From Bradyrhizobium sp. AZCC 2262 (GTDB lineage Bacteria > Pseudomonadota > Alphaproteobacteria > Rhizobiales > Xanthobacteraceae), in the NCBI RefSeq assembly GCF_036924535.1, contig NZ_JAZHRT010000001.1:5642001-5706000 (forward strand): a stretch of 64,000 nt of DNA, written 5' to 3'. The notes under the pieces are model-generated. The model worked only from the letters and a program-made list of their open reading frames with translations, was not told where the DNA came from and did not search any database. Shown piece after piece: positions 1 through 8,569 of the stretch (positions are counted from its first letter, which is position 1; the number at the start of each line of letters is the position of its first letter). The position numbers and the translations under genes are program-made.

Positions 1-2
1 CC

Positions 3-1025
3 CAGGAGAAGCGCATCGACGTGTTCTCCTCGCACCAGCCGAACGGGCTGATGAACGTACTGATGGGCCATAACATGATGCGCAAGGATGGCGACGCGCA
101 CATGACGGAGCGGCAGGCGATGTTTCCCGCGGTGTCGCCGCGCACGGTGCGCGACACCTGGGTCAGGCAGTTCCAGGCGCACGCCGACCGCATCCTCGAC
201 GAGCTGGCGCCGCAAGGCGAAGCCGATCTCTGCAAGGCGCTGGCGCTGCCGCTGTCGGCCGAATGCCTGAAGGACGTCACCGGGCTCACCAACATGCGCT
301 ACCAGGACATGGACGCGTGGTCGCAGGCGATGATTGACGGCATCGCCAACTACACCGGCAACAAGGAGGTCGAGGCGCGCTGCCATGCGGCGACATCAGG
401 CATCGATGCCGCGATCGACGACATGATTCCGGTGGTGAAGCAACACCCGAACACCTCGATCCTCAGCGTGCTGCTGGCTTCGGGCCAACCAATCGAAAGC
501 ATCCGCGCCAACATCAAGCTTGCGATCTCCGGCGGGCAGAACGAGCCGCGCGATGCAATTGCCGGCGCGACATGGGCGTTGCTGACGCATCCCGGGCAGC
601 TCGCGCTGGTGCGCGAAGGAAAAGCAAAGTGGATCGACGTGTTCGAGGAGTATGCGCGCTGGATCGCGCCGATCCAGATGTCGCCGCGCCGCGTCGCCAA
701 GCCGTGGACGTATGGCGGCATCGATTTCGAGCCGGAAGACCGCGTGTTCTTCATGTTCGGCTCGGCCAATCGCGACGAGGCCTGCTTCGCCGAGCCGGAC
801 CGGTTCGATATCACCCGCAACACCCAGAAGAGCATCGCCTTCGGCGCCGGCCCGCATTACTGCGCCGGCGCGTTCGCCTCCCGCGCCATGGTGGCCGACG
901 TCGCCCTGCCGAGCCTGTTCGCCCGGCTGAAAGGCCTGAGGCTGGACGAGCGCGAACCGGTGCGGATCCGCGGCTGGGCGTTTCGCGGGTTGCTCAATCT
1001 GCCGGTGCAGTGGGACGCAGGCTGA
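3..1025 (+). CDS. Cytochrome P450, N-terminus outside window
   Basis: Haem-thiolate monooxygenase that would oxidise a small molecule with electrons from a ferredoxin partner; the substrate cannot be told. The reading frame is open to the left edge, so the true start lies upstream and the GTG at 21 is probably internal. Visible P450 marks are the ExxR of the K helix (EYAR, about 650-661) and the haem loop FGAGPHYCAG (about 841-870), whose Cys binds the iron. The I-helix area reads GGQNEPRDA, with Asn-Glu where many P450s have Asp/Glu-Thr. No redox partner gene is adjacent within the window. Confidence 0.93.
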   Translation, partial: QEKRIDVFSSHQPNGLMNVLMGHNMMRKDGDAHMTERQAMFPAVSPRTVRDTWVRQFQAHADRILDELAPQGEADLCKALALPLSAECLKDVTGLTNMRYQDMDAWSQAMIDGIANYTGNKEVEARCHAATSGIDAAIDDMIPVVKQHPNTSILSVLLASGQPIESIRANIKLAISGGQNEPRDAIAGATWALLTHPGQLALVREGKAKWIDVFEEYARWIAPIQMSPRRVAKPWTYGGIDFEPEDRVFFMFGSANRDEACFAEPDRFDITRNTQKSIAFGAGPHYCAGAFASRAMVADVALPSLFARLKGLRLDEREPVRIRGWAFRGLLNLPVQWDAG

Positions 1026-1041
1026 TCGTTGCAGCGAGCTT

Positions 1042-1461
1042 CTACTGGCGCGGACATTCCCGGTAGCGGAACGTGTCGATGATCGTGCTGCCTGGGATCG
1101 CATGAAATTCCAGCGTATCCATGTAGTGATTGTCGAGAACATACTTGCGCAGTTTGGCGTTGTAGGCACTCAGCATCCGCTGCGTGGAGCCGGCATTGAT
1201 ATTGCGTTGGCGGTCGTGGCCGGCGTGGAACAACAGCGTGGCGCTGCGCTCGACGCAGACATTGCGCAAGCCGAGAAACAGCGTGCAGTTCGACTGGCAG
1301 TGACCCTTGATGCGAAACAGTTCGCCGCTGGAATTGGCGCGCTCGATCTCCGGCTGGAAATCCTTGTACCAGCCGCCCTTACCATATCTTTCCGAGGTGG
1401 CGGCAAAGGACGTGGAGGAGATCAGGACGAATGCAAGAACGGCGAGAGCTCGCATGGCCAC
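1042..1461 (-). CDS. Secreted hypothetical protein, periplasmic ClpP/crotonase-like type
   Basis: The 139-aa product begins with a clear Sec signal (MAMRALAVLAFVLISSTSFA, cleavage near residue 20), so it should be periplasmic. The middle (GHCQSNCTLFLGLRNVCV followed by a LLFHAGHD segment) resembles small alphaproteobacterial periplasmic proteins distantly related to ClpP-fold hydrolases, which share a xCxSxCTLFL pattern and a downstream His. The two Cys near the motif may form a disulfide. It is convergent with the P450 (16-base gap). Family assignment is from pattern memory and function is unknown. Confidence 0.75.
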   Translation of the reverse strand: MAMRALAVLAFVLISSTSFAATSERYGKGGWYKDFQPEIERANSSGELFRIKGHCQSNCTLFLGLRNVCVERSATLLFHAGHDRQRNINAGSTQRMLSAYNAKLRKYVLDNHYMDTLEFHAIPGSTIIDTFRYRECPRQ

Positions 1462-1556
1462 CTGCCCGGTTCATCTTTGTACGAGGGAAACTAGCAGCGA
1501 TCGGCGAAGGCGTCACCGGGCGATCAACAGCAATGCCCAGCCGAGCCTGCGCGCCA

Positions 1557-1781
1557 TCACGGCCGCCCCTGCCCGCCGGCATTGCCGTTTCGCGTCAGCA
1601 GGTGCATGTGCTGAAACACCCAGCGCATGGCGAGATACCAGAGGTAGCCTCCGATGCTCCCGCAAACGGCAAGAAGGATGATGTAGGCGGGATGATACTC
1701 ACCGCTCCACCACAGCATCCCACCGATCCAGAAGACGGTGAAGAAAATCGCGCCGAGCTTCAATCGCCTTGCCTGATCCAT
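1557..1781 (-). CDS. Small inner-membrane protein, two TM segments
   Basis: A 74-aa protein starting MDQARRLKLGAIFFTVFW. The ATG at 1781 is preceded by a strong GGAGGG five bases upstream; a longer frame begins at 1826 but has no such site. Two hydrophobic helices (about residues 9-27 and 33-55) are joined by a short loop, with a charged, Gly-rich tail. I do not recognise a family. It stands alone between two minus-strand genes with long gaps. Confidence 0.7.
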   Translation of the reverse strand: MDQARRLKLGAIFFTVFWIGGMLWWSGEYHPAYIILLAVCGSIGGYLWYLAMRWVFQHMHLLTRNGNAGGQGRP

Positions 1782-2020
1782 GACATCCCTCCGATGGCTG
1801 ACATCCGAGACAATCATGGAAGCCACGGCCTCGCCGCACCGTGAGGTGCATCACGCCGCGCCGGAACCGGGCGGCTATGAATCCATAAATCCAAAGTGGT
1901 TGGCGAACTTCCGCTTTGATGCGCATTCGGGACTCACGTCGGACATCGCGTGAGGTGCAGCAGGAGACCTTGTTACTCCTCTTGTCTGCCCGCAAACAGG
2001 CAATGAAGATCCTTGTCACC

Positions 2021-4057
2021 TCATTGCTCGCGAACGCCGGCCTTTCTCAGTCCATCGAGGATGTCGTCGTACTCACGACGAAACTGCGGATTGTTCGAAC
2101 GTGCGTAGCCGTTTTGATGGAACCACTGGACCGTGAAGTCCGGTCGGATTGCATTCAATTCGGCTAACGTTTGCTGCGCCATTTCCAATTGGCCCGTGGC
2201 TCCATAAGCTGAAATCAGATCCACATACGGCAACCAGTCCAATTTGTTCAGATTGATCGAGCGCCTGCATTCCGCAACGGCTTCGTCATATTGGCGCACA
2301 TGTACGTGAGCATGACAGAGGAAGAAGTGCCAGGCGCCAGCGGACGGATCTTTGGGGCTCAGGCGCAAAGCGATCTGAACTGGGGAGAACGCTTCGCGCG
2401 CGCGTCCCGCCGTGACAAGTGCCATTCCCTTTGATGCGTGCGCGCCCGGCGAATTAGGGTCGATTTCCAAAGCTGCATCGTATTCAGGCAGCGCTCCCTC
2501 GGGATTTCCGTGCTGCAAAATGTTTCCCTTGGCTATGTGCGCGTTTGCGGTCGCCGGGCGCTTTGCGAGAACTTGATCAATTAGTTTGATCGCCGTCTTT
2601 TTGTCTTCGACCACGGACGTTGACCATCCGTTTATCACGCCACTGGCTATGCAAAACGCTTTCCCGAGCATCGCATCAATGTTATCCGGATCGAGGCGCA
2701 GCGCGCTATCGAACAGGTTGTTTGCCTGCGCGTTTGTTACCTTGGTCCGCGGCTCATAGAGCTTTGCCCAGCCGCGCATGCTGAAATCCACAGCATCGGG
2801 ATTCGTTGACTGGTCCATTTGGCCGCGCCGACTTTCGGCCTGGATGAGTTCGACGTTGAGAGAGCGCGCGAGCCGCGCCGTGACCTGCTCCTGCAAGGCG
2901 GCGAGATTCATCCGATCACCGTCAAAACGATCCGACCAGACGTCGCGACCGGTCGAAAGGTCGGCAAGCGACACGTTCATCCGGACCCGATCTCCGGCCC
3001 GTTGCACGGCGCCCTGTACGGCCCATCGAATACCAAGGTCCTTGCCGAGCGTCTTAAGATCGACCTGCTTGTTCTTATAGGTAAAAGCCGTCCCGCGCCC
3101 GATCACGAATGCATCGGGCATCTGTGCGAGGTCGGTCGTCAGGTCAGTCGCAATACCGTCCGCGAAATAATCCTGCTCCGGATCGTTGTTGAGGTTCGCA
3201 AAGGGCAGGACGACAAGGGACAGGCGGGGAGCGATATCAGGCCGGGCCGCTGCCTCTCTCTGTGTCTTTTGCCCTTCCTGCAAAGCACCCGCGGGGACCG
3301 TCTTCCCGACATTCCAATAGACGACGAGGCCGCCGGCCACCGCACCGACGACTGCAAGCGCGCCACCGACATGCGCCAAACGCGCTCGGATCCGACCCAT
3401 GGAACGACGAGGCGGCGAAAGCCGACCTTGTCTTGCGCGTTCAGTCTGGGTAGCCGGGCCAGGTCTATCCCTGATCACGGCATAGGCCCGCACCGGGCGG
3501 TCGATATTCTTGAGGTTCTGCTCGCCCAGACCGGCGAACTCAACGCTGACCTTGCCCCGGACTTGATCGTAGGCAGAGGCAGAGATGCAGATGCCGCCCG
3601 GTTCTGCGATACTTTCAAGCCGCGCCGCAATGTTAACGCCGTCTCCAAAGATGTCGTGGGACTCCACGATTACGTCGCCGATATTGATGCCCACACGGAA
3701 AGTAATGCGCCTATCTTCAGCGTCTCCGATTGTCAGTTCGTCAATCCGGGTCTGGAACTGTACAGCAGCTCGGACGGCTTCGACGGCGCTCGAAAACTCC
3801 GCCAAGAACCCGTCGCCGGTGTTCTTCACGACGCGGCCGCCGTGGTCGGTAATCGCTGGCTTTACGCCGTTCGCCAGGAGAGCGGCCAGTTTGGCGTGGG
3901 TCGCCTCTTCGTCATGGTGCATCAACCGCGAGTAGCCAGCTACGTCGGCGGCCAATATCGCCGACAGCCTCCGCTCGACTCGGTCTGGCCGCTCCTGCTC
4001 CATGCCTGCGATCCAACCTGAACGCGATTTGTACAACGCGTCACCTGAGATGGCCAT
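2021..4057 (-). CDS. Class III adenylate/guanylate cyclase with TolB/FlgO-like domain and TPR repeats
   Basis: A 678-aa signalling protein. Residues about 28-210 form a class III cyclase catalytic domain: metal-binding Asp in AADVAGYS and in NTGDGF, and the Asn/Arg pair in GVNIAARLE, so it looks active. A single TM helix follows (about 232-253). Next comes a FlgO/TolB-N-like segment starting LSLVVLPFANL, and TPR-like repeats from about 430 to 650. The layout is common in Bradyrhizobium, where such proteins are abundant. The start could be Met19 (position 4003, MEQERPDRVERR), which fits the family better than the longer form. Likely makes cAMP in response to an unknown signal. Confidence 0.9.
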   Translation of the reverse strand: MAISGDALYKSRSGWIAGMEQERPDRVERRLSAILAADVAGYSRLMHHDEEATHAKLAALLANGVKPAITDHGGRVVKNTGDGFLAEFSSAVEAVRAAVQFQTRIDELTIGDAEDRRITFRVGINIGDVIVESHDIFGDGVNIAARLESIAEPGGICISASAYDQVRGKVSVEFAGLGEQNLKNIDRPVRAYAVIRDRPGPATQTERARQGRLSPPRRSMGRIRARLAHVGGALAVVGAVAGGLVVYWNVGKTVPAGALQEGQKTQREAAARPDIAPRLSLVVLPFANLNNDPEQDYFADGIATDLTTDLAQMPDAFVIGRGTAFTYKNKQVDLKTLGKDLGIRWAVQGAVQRAGDRVRMNVSLADLSTGRDVWSDRFDGDRMNLAALQEQVTARLARSLNVELIQAESRRGQMDQSTNPDAVDFSMRGWAKLYEPRTKVTNAQANNLFDSALRLDPDNIDAMLGKAFCIASGVINGWSTSVVEDKKTAIKLIDQVLAKRPATANAHIAKGNILQHGNPEGALPEYDAALEIDPNSPGAHASKGMALVTAGRAREAFSPVQIALRLSPKDPSAGAWHFFLCHAHVHVRQYDEAVAECRRSINLNKLDWLPYVDLISAYGATGQLEMAQQTLAELNAIRPDFTVQWFHQNGYARSNNPQFRREYDDILDGLRKAGVREQ

Positions 4058-4268
4058 ACTGGCAAATGTCGCAATTGGGTCATTCGCGGCGGGTTGCGAT
4101 CAGGTCGTCCTTCCGAACAAGCCGCGTGGCTTTTCTCCGCGTTGACGATCGACGCGTCCTGAACGGTATCTTTTGGGTCTTGCGCCCGGATGCTCCTGGA
4201 GCGATCTGCCGGAAACCGATGGCCCCGCAGACCCGCGCATTTGGTTGGGCGCTGAGGAGTCCGCGCCC

Positions 4269-4535
4269 CTAGCCGAATCTCGCCCGCGAGCGCTCCCGCG
4301 CCTTCTCGGCCTCGACCTCGCGATCGCGCGGCGCGGCGTTGGTCTGCAGCGAGGCCAGCAAGCGCCGCGCACTGTCGGACACTTCGGAAACCGCGCGGTT
4401 GAACGCCTCGGCGTTGGCCTGCGACGGTGAGTTGAAGCCGGAGAGTTTTCGCACGAATTGCAGCGCGGAAGCGTGGATTTCGGCGTGGGTCGCCGGGGGA
4501 TCGAAATTGAACAGGGTCTTGATGTTGCGGCACAT
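4269..4535 (-). CDS. DUF2277 family protein
   Basis: An 88-aa soluble protein beginning MCRNIKTLFNFDPPAT, the hallmark N-terminus of the DUF2277 family. It continues with ALQFVRKLSGF and ends in a charged RDREVEAEKARERSRARFG tail. Function is unknown in all members. The ATG has GGAG a short way upstream (ctctgc...ctcc on the plus strand). It is transcribed alone, divergent from the next small gene. Confidence 0.9.
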   Translation of the reverse strand: MCRNIKTLFNFDPPATHAEIHASALQFVRKLSGFNSPSQANAEAFNRAVSEVSDSARRLLASLQTNAAPRDREVEAEKARERSRARFG

Positions 4536-4665
4536 GGTTTTCTCCTCTGCACCCGTCGTCGGTCAAGGACGAACGGCCGGTGCAAAATCCGACAGCATGG
4601 CCTATTCTGTCATGGATCACGCGGCGCGTTCACCCCTGTCGGCACCTGCAAACAGCGAGTTCCCG

Positions 4666-4905
4666 ATGACCCATGTGACCTACAAGATCGTCGAACATGA
4701 CGGCGGTTGGGCCTACACCGTCGACGGCGTGTTTTCCGAACCGTTTCCGAACCGCGCCGCGGCGCTGGCAGCCGCCCGGCGCGCGGCCGCCGAGCAGCGG
4801 GTGCCGGGCCGCACGGAGGTGATCGAATACGAAACCCCGGACGGACGATGGCACTCGGAGACCGCCGCCGGCAATGACCGGCCGGAAACCGAGGTCGAGG
4901 GCTAG
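4666..4905 (+). CDS. DUF2188-like small protein
   Basis: A 79-aa soluble protein starting MTHVTYKIVEHDGGWAYTVDG. The pattern of a short beta strand, GGWAY, then a helix rich in Ala (AAALAAARRAAAEQR) and a final strand matches DUF2188-type proteins. The frame is open well upstream (to 4339), and an alternative ATG at about 4598 would add a low-complexity leader; the 4666 start gives the family length. Function unknown. Confidence 0.75.
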   Translation: MTHVTYKIVEHDGGWAYTVDGVFSEPFPNRAAALAAARRAAAEQRVPGRTEVIEYETPDGRWHSETAAGNDRPETEVEG

Positions 4906-5045
4906 AGCATTGGTTCTGATCGAATCAGAACCAATGCTCTACATTCTTGTTTTGACGCGTTTTCTACCGCAGATAAGTCTACGCAATCTGCGTGAACTTT
5001 GATTGCTATGCGAACCGGTATCCACTTCGCTCTAAAACGCTATCG
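4904..5045. repeat. Bradyrhizobium-type intergenic palindromic repeat
   Basis: Begins with a perfect 17-bp inverted repeat (AGAGCATTGGTTCTGAT at 4904-4920 and its complement at 4924-4940, three-base loop) overlapping the stop codon of the preceding gene. It is followed by tttgacgcgttttc and gcgaaccggtatccacttcgc modules, which I recall as parts of a repeat widespread in Bradyrhizobium intergenic DNA. The hairpin may also end transcription of the upstream gene. Confidence 0.7.
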
Positions 5046-5133
5046 TCCGGCGATCTGGTGACGGAAACAGCCGGTGTGCTAGGCTCCCTGCCAAGCGGTC
5101 CGCAAAGACAACCGCAAGCCCGGGGAGACCATC

Positions 5134-6198
5134 ATGAATTTTTCGCACGCCGCTTTCGCGGCCGCCGCATTGGCCCTGACCACCATCACCGCTTTCGCCG
5201 CGGACTATCCCGCACCGAAACAGGGCGAGTGGATCGCCAGAGATTTCAAATTCCACACCGGCGAGACGATGCGGGAGCTGCGGCTGCACTACACCACGAT
5301 CGGCGAGCCGACCGGACAGCCGGTGCTGGTGCTGCACGGCTCAGGCGGCTCGGCGGCGAGCATGCTGACGGCGACTTTCGGCGGCGAGTTGTTCGGTCCC
5401 GGCCAGCCGCTGGATGCCGCCAAATACTACATCATCATTCCGGATGGTGTCGGCCACGGCAAATCATCAAAGCCCTCCGACGGCATGAAGACGGCGTTTC
5501 CGAAATACAATTACGAGGACATGGTCGATGCGCAGTATCGCCTCCTCAAGGAAGGGCTCGGCGTAAAACATCTGCGGCTCGTGATCGGCAATTCGATGGG
5601 CGGCATGCACACCTGGATCTGGGGCGGCAAGTATCCGCAATTCATGGACGCGCTGGTGCCGATGGCGTCGCAGCCGACCGAGATGGCGGCGCGCAACTGG
5701 ATGCTGCGGCGGATGATGCTGGAAACGATCAAGAACGATCCCGACTACGTCAGCGGCAATTACATCACCCAGCCGCGCATGATGAAATACGCCATCAATG
5801 CCTATGGCATCGCGACCGGTGGCGGCACGCTGGCCTATCAGGCGCTGGCGCCGACAGCGGCGCAGGCCGACAAGATGGTCGACGAGCGGTTGGCAACCGC
5901 CATCACTGCCGATGCCAACGACTTCATCTATCAGTGGGAAGCCTCGCACGATTACAATCCGGCCCCAATGCTCGAGAAGATCGAAGCCACGCTGCTGTTG
6001 ATCAATGCCGCCGACGACGAGCGCAATCCGCCGGAAACCGGCGTCACCGATGCCGCGCTGAAGCGCGTCAAAAACGGCCGCCTGTTCCTGATCCCGGCCT
6101 CCAGCGACACGCGCGGCCATCTCACGACCGGCAATGCGAAATTCTACAGGAAGCAATTGGAGGAACTGCTGCAGACCGCACCGCAGAAGGCGATGTGA
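5134..6198 (+). CDS. Secreted alpha/beta hydrolase, homoserine O-acetyltransferase (MetX)-like fold
   Basis: A 354-aa protein with a Sec signal (residues 1-22, ending AFAA), so probably periplasmic, unlike true MetX. The fold is MetX-like: LHGSGGS oxyanion segment at about 67-73, nucleophile elbow GNSMGG (about 153-158), an acidic residue in LLINAADDERNPPE, and a His in DTRGHLT near the C-terminus. It is therefore likely a serine hydrolase or acyltransferase acting outside the cytoplasm; substrate unknown. GGGGAGACC lies just before the ATG. The next gene starts 29 bases downstream. Confidence 0.88.
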   Translation: MNFSHAAFAAAALALTTITAFAADYPAPKQGEWIARDFKFHTGETMRELRLHYTTIGEPTGQPVLVLHGSGGSAASMLTATFGGELFGPGQPLDAAKYYIIIPDGVGHGKSSKPSDGMKTAFPKYNYEDMVDAQYRLLKEGLGVKHLRLVIGNSMGGMHTWIWGGKYPQFMDALVPMASQPTEMAARNWMLRRMMLETIKNDPDYVSGNYITQPRMMKYAINAYGIATGGGTLAYQALAPTAAQADKMVDERLATAITADANDFIYQWEASHDYNPAPMLEKIEATLLLINAADDERNPPETGVTDAALKRVKNGRLFLIPASSDTRGHLTTGNAKFYRKQLEELLQTAPQKAM

Positions 6199-6227
6199 AC
6201 GGGTACGGGCATTGAAGCGAGCACGCG

Positions 6228-6640
6228 ATGTCGGCCAGTCATTTTCGCCGCACGGCACTCGCTCTCCCCGGCGCGGTCGAAGGCGCGCATCAGCGCACGG
6301 CCGATTTCCGCGTCGGCAAACGTATCTTCGCCACCCTCGGTTATCCCGACGATGCCTGGGGCATGGTGAAACTGACACAAGCGCAGCAATCGATGCTGGT
6401 TGACGCCGAGCCGGAAATTTTCCGCCCCGTTCCAGGCGGATGGGGCAGGCAGGGCTACACCAGCCTTCGCTCGCGAAGCGTGCGAGGCTGCCGCGCCGAA
6501 GCCCAACGGGCGTAGGCGGGCCGTGGCCGCGAGCTTCGGCTCGGCAAGCCATCTTGCTTTGGAAGAGCGCGCTTGCGATGGCGTGGAAGAATGTCGCGCC
6601 GAAAACGCCGGTGAAATCGGCCAAGAAAACGTCGCGCTGA
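6228..6640 (+). pseudogene. MmcQ/YjbR-family (DUF419) gene interrupted by a palindromic repeat
   Basis: The first 75 or so codons encode a typical MmcQ/YjbR protein (MSASHFRRTALALPGAVEG ... DFRVGKRIFATLGYPDDAWGMVKL ... VPGGWGRQGYT). The frame then enters repeat DNA and stops at 6515. The family's usual C-terminus (ALAMAWKNVAPKTP...KK) is found in another frame and ends at 6640. The two halves are separated by about 100 bases of repeat that replace the expected short segment and shift the frame. A shortened 95-aa protein with a foreign tail could still be made. Function in the family is unclear; it is a small double-wing fold. Confidence 0.78.
6444..6552. repeat. Palindromic repeat inserted in the MmcQ/YjbR gene
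   Basis: Contains CTTCGC-TC-GCGAAG (6465-6478) and longer arms GCCGAAGC (6495-6502) and GCTTCGGC (6533-6540). Read on the minus strand it gives MACRAEARGHGPPTPVGLRR, a spurious peptide I recall from many Bradyrhizobium genomes, meaning the same repeat recurs elsewhere. Exact ends are uncertain because flanking bases also fit the gene. Confidence 0.65.
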
Positions 6641-6780
6641 TTTCGCACCGCATCAATTCACTGCCGCCACATCGCTCATTATTTGAGCGTGCATCCGCAC
6701 GCCGCCTCCGCTTGAATTGTCCTCAGGATTTGCGAATCGCGGGTGGCATGCCGCGAGGACAAGACGCTGCGGAGGATCGG

Positions 6781-7134
6781 ATGCGAAGGCTTGCGCCATT
6801 CGTCTTGCTCGCCTGCCTTTCGGTGCCGGCCAGCACAGCACTCGCCGTCGACAGGGGCCAGTTCGACCATGTGCCGCCTGATATCCGCGCCTGGTTCAAG
6901 CGCGTGATCGCGCCGAACGGCGTGCCCTGCTGCGATGTTTCGGACGGACATCGCACCAGCTACGACGTTCGCGCCGGCGCCTATTGGGTTCCGATCGAGG
7001 GTCAGTGGATGCAGGTGCCCGAGCGCGCGGTCATTCGCGACCAGGGCAATCCGGTCGGCGAGGCCGTGGTGTGGTATGTGCACCACCGCGGCAGCATCAT
7101 CATCAGCTGCTTCGTGCCGGCGGACGCGGTCTAG
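6781..7134 (+). CDS. Secreted hypothetical protein with paired Cys
   Basis: A 117-aa product starting MRRLAPFVLLACLSVPAST; the ATG is preceded by GCGGAGGATCGG. A signal peptide (about residues 1-23) is followed by a small domain with NGVPCCDVSDGHRTSYDVR and a C-terminal WYVHHRGSIIISCFVPADAV. Three Cys suggest redox or disulfide chemistry in the periplasm. Similar short proteins are common in Bradyrhizobium, but I know no function. The frame is open far upstream, but the earlier part has no matching start. Confidence 0.8.
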   Translation: MRRLAPFVLLACLSVPASTALAVDRGQFDHVPPDIRAWFKRVIAPNGVPCCDVSDGHRTSYDVRAGAYWVPIEGQWMQVPERAVIRDQGNPVGEAVVWYVHHRGSIIISCFVPADAV

Positions 7135-7199
7135 ATTGTCTCAAGATGACGCCCGTGCCGCGGGATGATAATCTCCGGCGAAATCGAAAGGAGCCGCCC

Positions 7200-7802
7200 T
7201 TGTCCGATCTCGAAGCCAGCGACCTCGCCACGATCTATCCCGCGCCCTCGCCTCGCGTGATCGCCAAGGCGCGGCCGGAGATCGACGTCCATGCGAAGAA
7301 ATTCATCGGCATGTCGCCGTTCTGCGTGCTGGCCACCTCAGGCGCGGACGGCAGCGTCGATGCTTCGCCACGCGGCGGCAATCCCGGCTTCATCCATGTC
7401 GCGGGGCCGAACCTGCTGTTGATGCCGGATCGCTCGGGCAACAACCGCATCGACAGTTTTCGCAACATCGTCGAGGGAAGTGGCTTCGTGCAGCTGATCT
7501 TCTTCGTACCCGGAATCGACGAGACGCTGCGTGTCGGCGGCAAGGGCAAAGTGTCGGCGGAAGCGGAGCTGATGGCCTCGATGGTGGAGTTCGGCAAGCC
7601 GCCGCGTGCGGTGCTGCGCATCGACGTCAGGGAGGTCTATTTCCACTGCGGCAAGGCGCTGATGCGCTCAAAGCTGTGGGGAGGTGAGCGGGTCGAGCGC
7701 TCGGTGATGCCGAGCATCGGCGAAGTGATCCACGACCAGACCGGCCTCGGCGAGCGCGAAAGCCAGGAGGTGATTTACGAGCGCTACAAGACGCAGCTTT
7801 AG
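7200..7802 (+). CDS. PPOX-class FMN-dependent flavoprotein (MSMEG_1061-like)
   Basis: A 200-aa pyridoxamine-5'-phosphate-oxidase-like protein of the split-barrel FMN-binding type. Start chosen is TTG at 7200, seven bases after AAAGGAG, giving MSDLEASDLATIYPAPSPRV. Characteristic parts are HAKKFIGMSPFCVLATSGADGSVDASPRGG (about residues 30-60), LLLMPDRSGNNRIDS, and the terminal GERESQEVIYERYKTQL. Members reduce or detoxify small molecules using FMN; the substrate is unknown. An older upstream start in the same frame would overlap the preceding gene. Confidence 0.87.
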   Translation: MSDLEASDLATIYPAPSPRVIAKARPEIDVHAKKFIGMSPFCVLATSGADGSVDASPRGGNPGFIHVAGPNLLLMPDRSGNNRIDSFRNIVEGSGFVQLIFFVPGIDETLRVGGKGKVSAEAELMASMVEFGKPPRAVLRIDVREVYFHCGKALMRSKLWGGERVERSVMPSIGEVIHDQTGLGERESQEVIYERYKTQL

Positions 7803-7823
7803 CTGGTGACCCAAAATCTCGCC

Positions 7824-7919
7824 GTCATACCCCGCGAAGGCGGGGTATCCAGTACGCCGCGGCTTTTCGGTTCAGTCACTGACGTCTCTGGAATACTGGA
7901 TCACTTCGCGGGTGATGAC
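7824..7919. repeat. Intergenic palindromic repeat between PPOX gene and bfr
   Basis: Ends are inverted (GTCAT at 7824 and ATGAC at 7915). Inside lies TACCCCGC-gaag-GCGGGGTA (7828-7847), and ccagta is mirrored by tactgg. This is a familiar repeat form in Bradyrhizobium spacers. It lies between two convergent genes and could stop transcription from both sides. Confidence 0.7.
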
Positions 7920-7945
7920 GTCGGTGGGCGTTCCGGGATCGTCGT

Positions 7946-8431
7946 CTAGTCCCCGCTCTCCAACCCGCCGACATGCTTTTGCGTGTAGAGCTCGAGTCCG
8001 ATGCGCTGGATCAGGTCGAGCTGGGTTTCGAGGAAATCGATGTGATGTTCCTCGTCCTTCATCAAGCTCTCGAACAGGTCGCGTGAGACGTAGTCCTTGA
8101 CGCCGTGGCAGTGGGTTGCGGCTTCCTGGTAGAGCGCGCGCGCGGCGATCTCGGAAGCCAGGTCGCATTCGATGATTTCCTTGACATTCTGGCCGATGCG
8201 CAAGGGATCGAGCACCTGCATGTTGGGGAAGCCATCAAGGAACAGAATCCGGTCGGTGAACTTGTCGGCGTGCTCCATCTCCTCGATGGATTCCTTGCGC
8301 CAGACCTTGGCCATTTCCAGAAGGCCCCAATTGTTCAGGAGCCGGTAATGCAGCCAGTATTGGTTAATCGCGGTGAGCTCGCTGCGAAGGCCCTTGTTGA
8401 GATAATCGATGACTTTTGGGTCGCCCTGCAT
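7946..8431 (-). CDS. bfr: Bacterioferritin
   Basis: A 161-aa haem-containing ferritin that oxidises and stores iron in a 24-subunit cage. All ferroxidase ligands of the E. coli protein are at the same numbers: Glu18, Glu51, His54, Glu94, Glu127 and His130, and Met52, the haem ligand, is present. GGAG precedes the ATG. An Irr-type ICE dyad sits 44 bases upstream, and the bacterioferritin-associated ferredoxin gene is next upstream on the same strand, so storage and release of iron are encoded together. Confidence 0.97.
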   Translation of the reverse strand: MQGDPKVIDYLNKGLRSELTAINQYWLHYRLLNNWGLLEMAKVWRKESIEEMEHADKFTDRILFLDGFPNMQVLDPLRIGQNVKEIIECDLASEIAARALYQEAATHCHGVKDYVSRDLFESLMKDEEHHIDFLETQLDLIQRIGLELYTQKHVGGLESGD

Positions 8432-8474
8432 GGTGCACTCCGGTTCTTGAGGCCAAAGACGGCCTGAAACTGTA

Positions 8475-8491
8475 TTTAGAATGCTTCTAAA
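8475..8491 (-). promoter_or_regulatory. Iron control element (ICE), predicted Irr binding site
   Basis: TTTAGAA-TGC-TTCTAAA is a perfect 7-3-7 dyad and matches the ICE consensus bound by Irr in Rhizobiales. It lies upstream of bfr, whose repression under iron limitation by Irr is known in related bacteria. A poorer match (10 of 14 arm positions) at 8956-8972 lies upstream of bfd. Confidence 0.85.
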
Positions 8492-8569
8492 TCAGTTTAG
8501 GGCCGAGAGCAACCGTACCGCGAAAAAAGCGGTGGGAACGGCGGAAATCAGGGGAATTCGAAGGGGTTT

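Noticed and set aside
350..1169. Long minus-strand frames across the P450 gene
   Set aside because: High-GC shadow frames with Arg/Ala-rich products and no family motifs; the plus-strand P450 explains the region.
2819..4021. 400-codon plus-strand frame opposite the cyclase
   Set aside because: Shadow of a well-supported cyclase/TPR gene; no conserved motifs.
5467..6648. 393-codon minus-strand frame over the hydrolase gene
   Set aside because: Antisense of a clear alpha/beta hydrolase; its only recurrent part is the spurious peptide from the inserted repeat.
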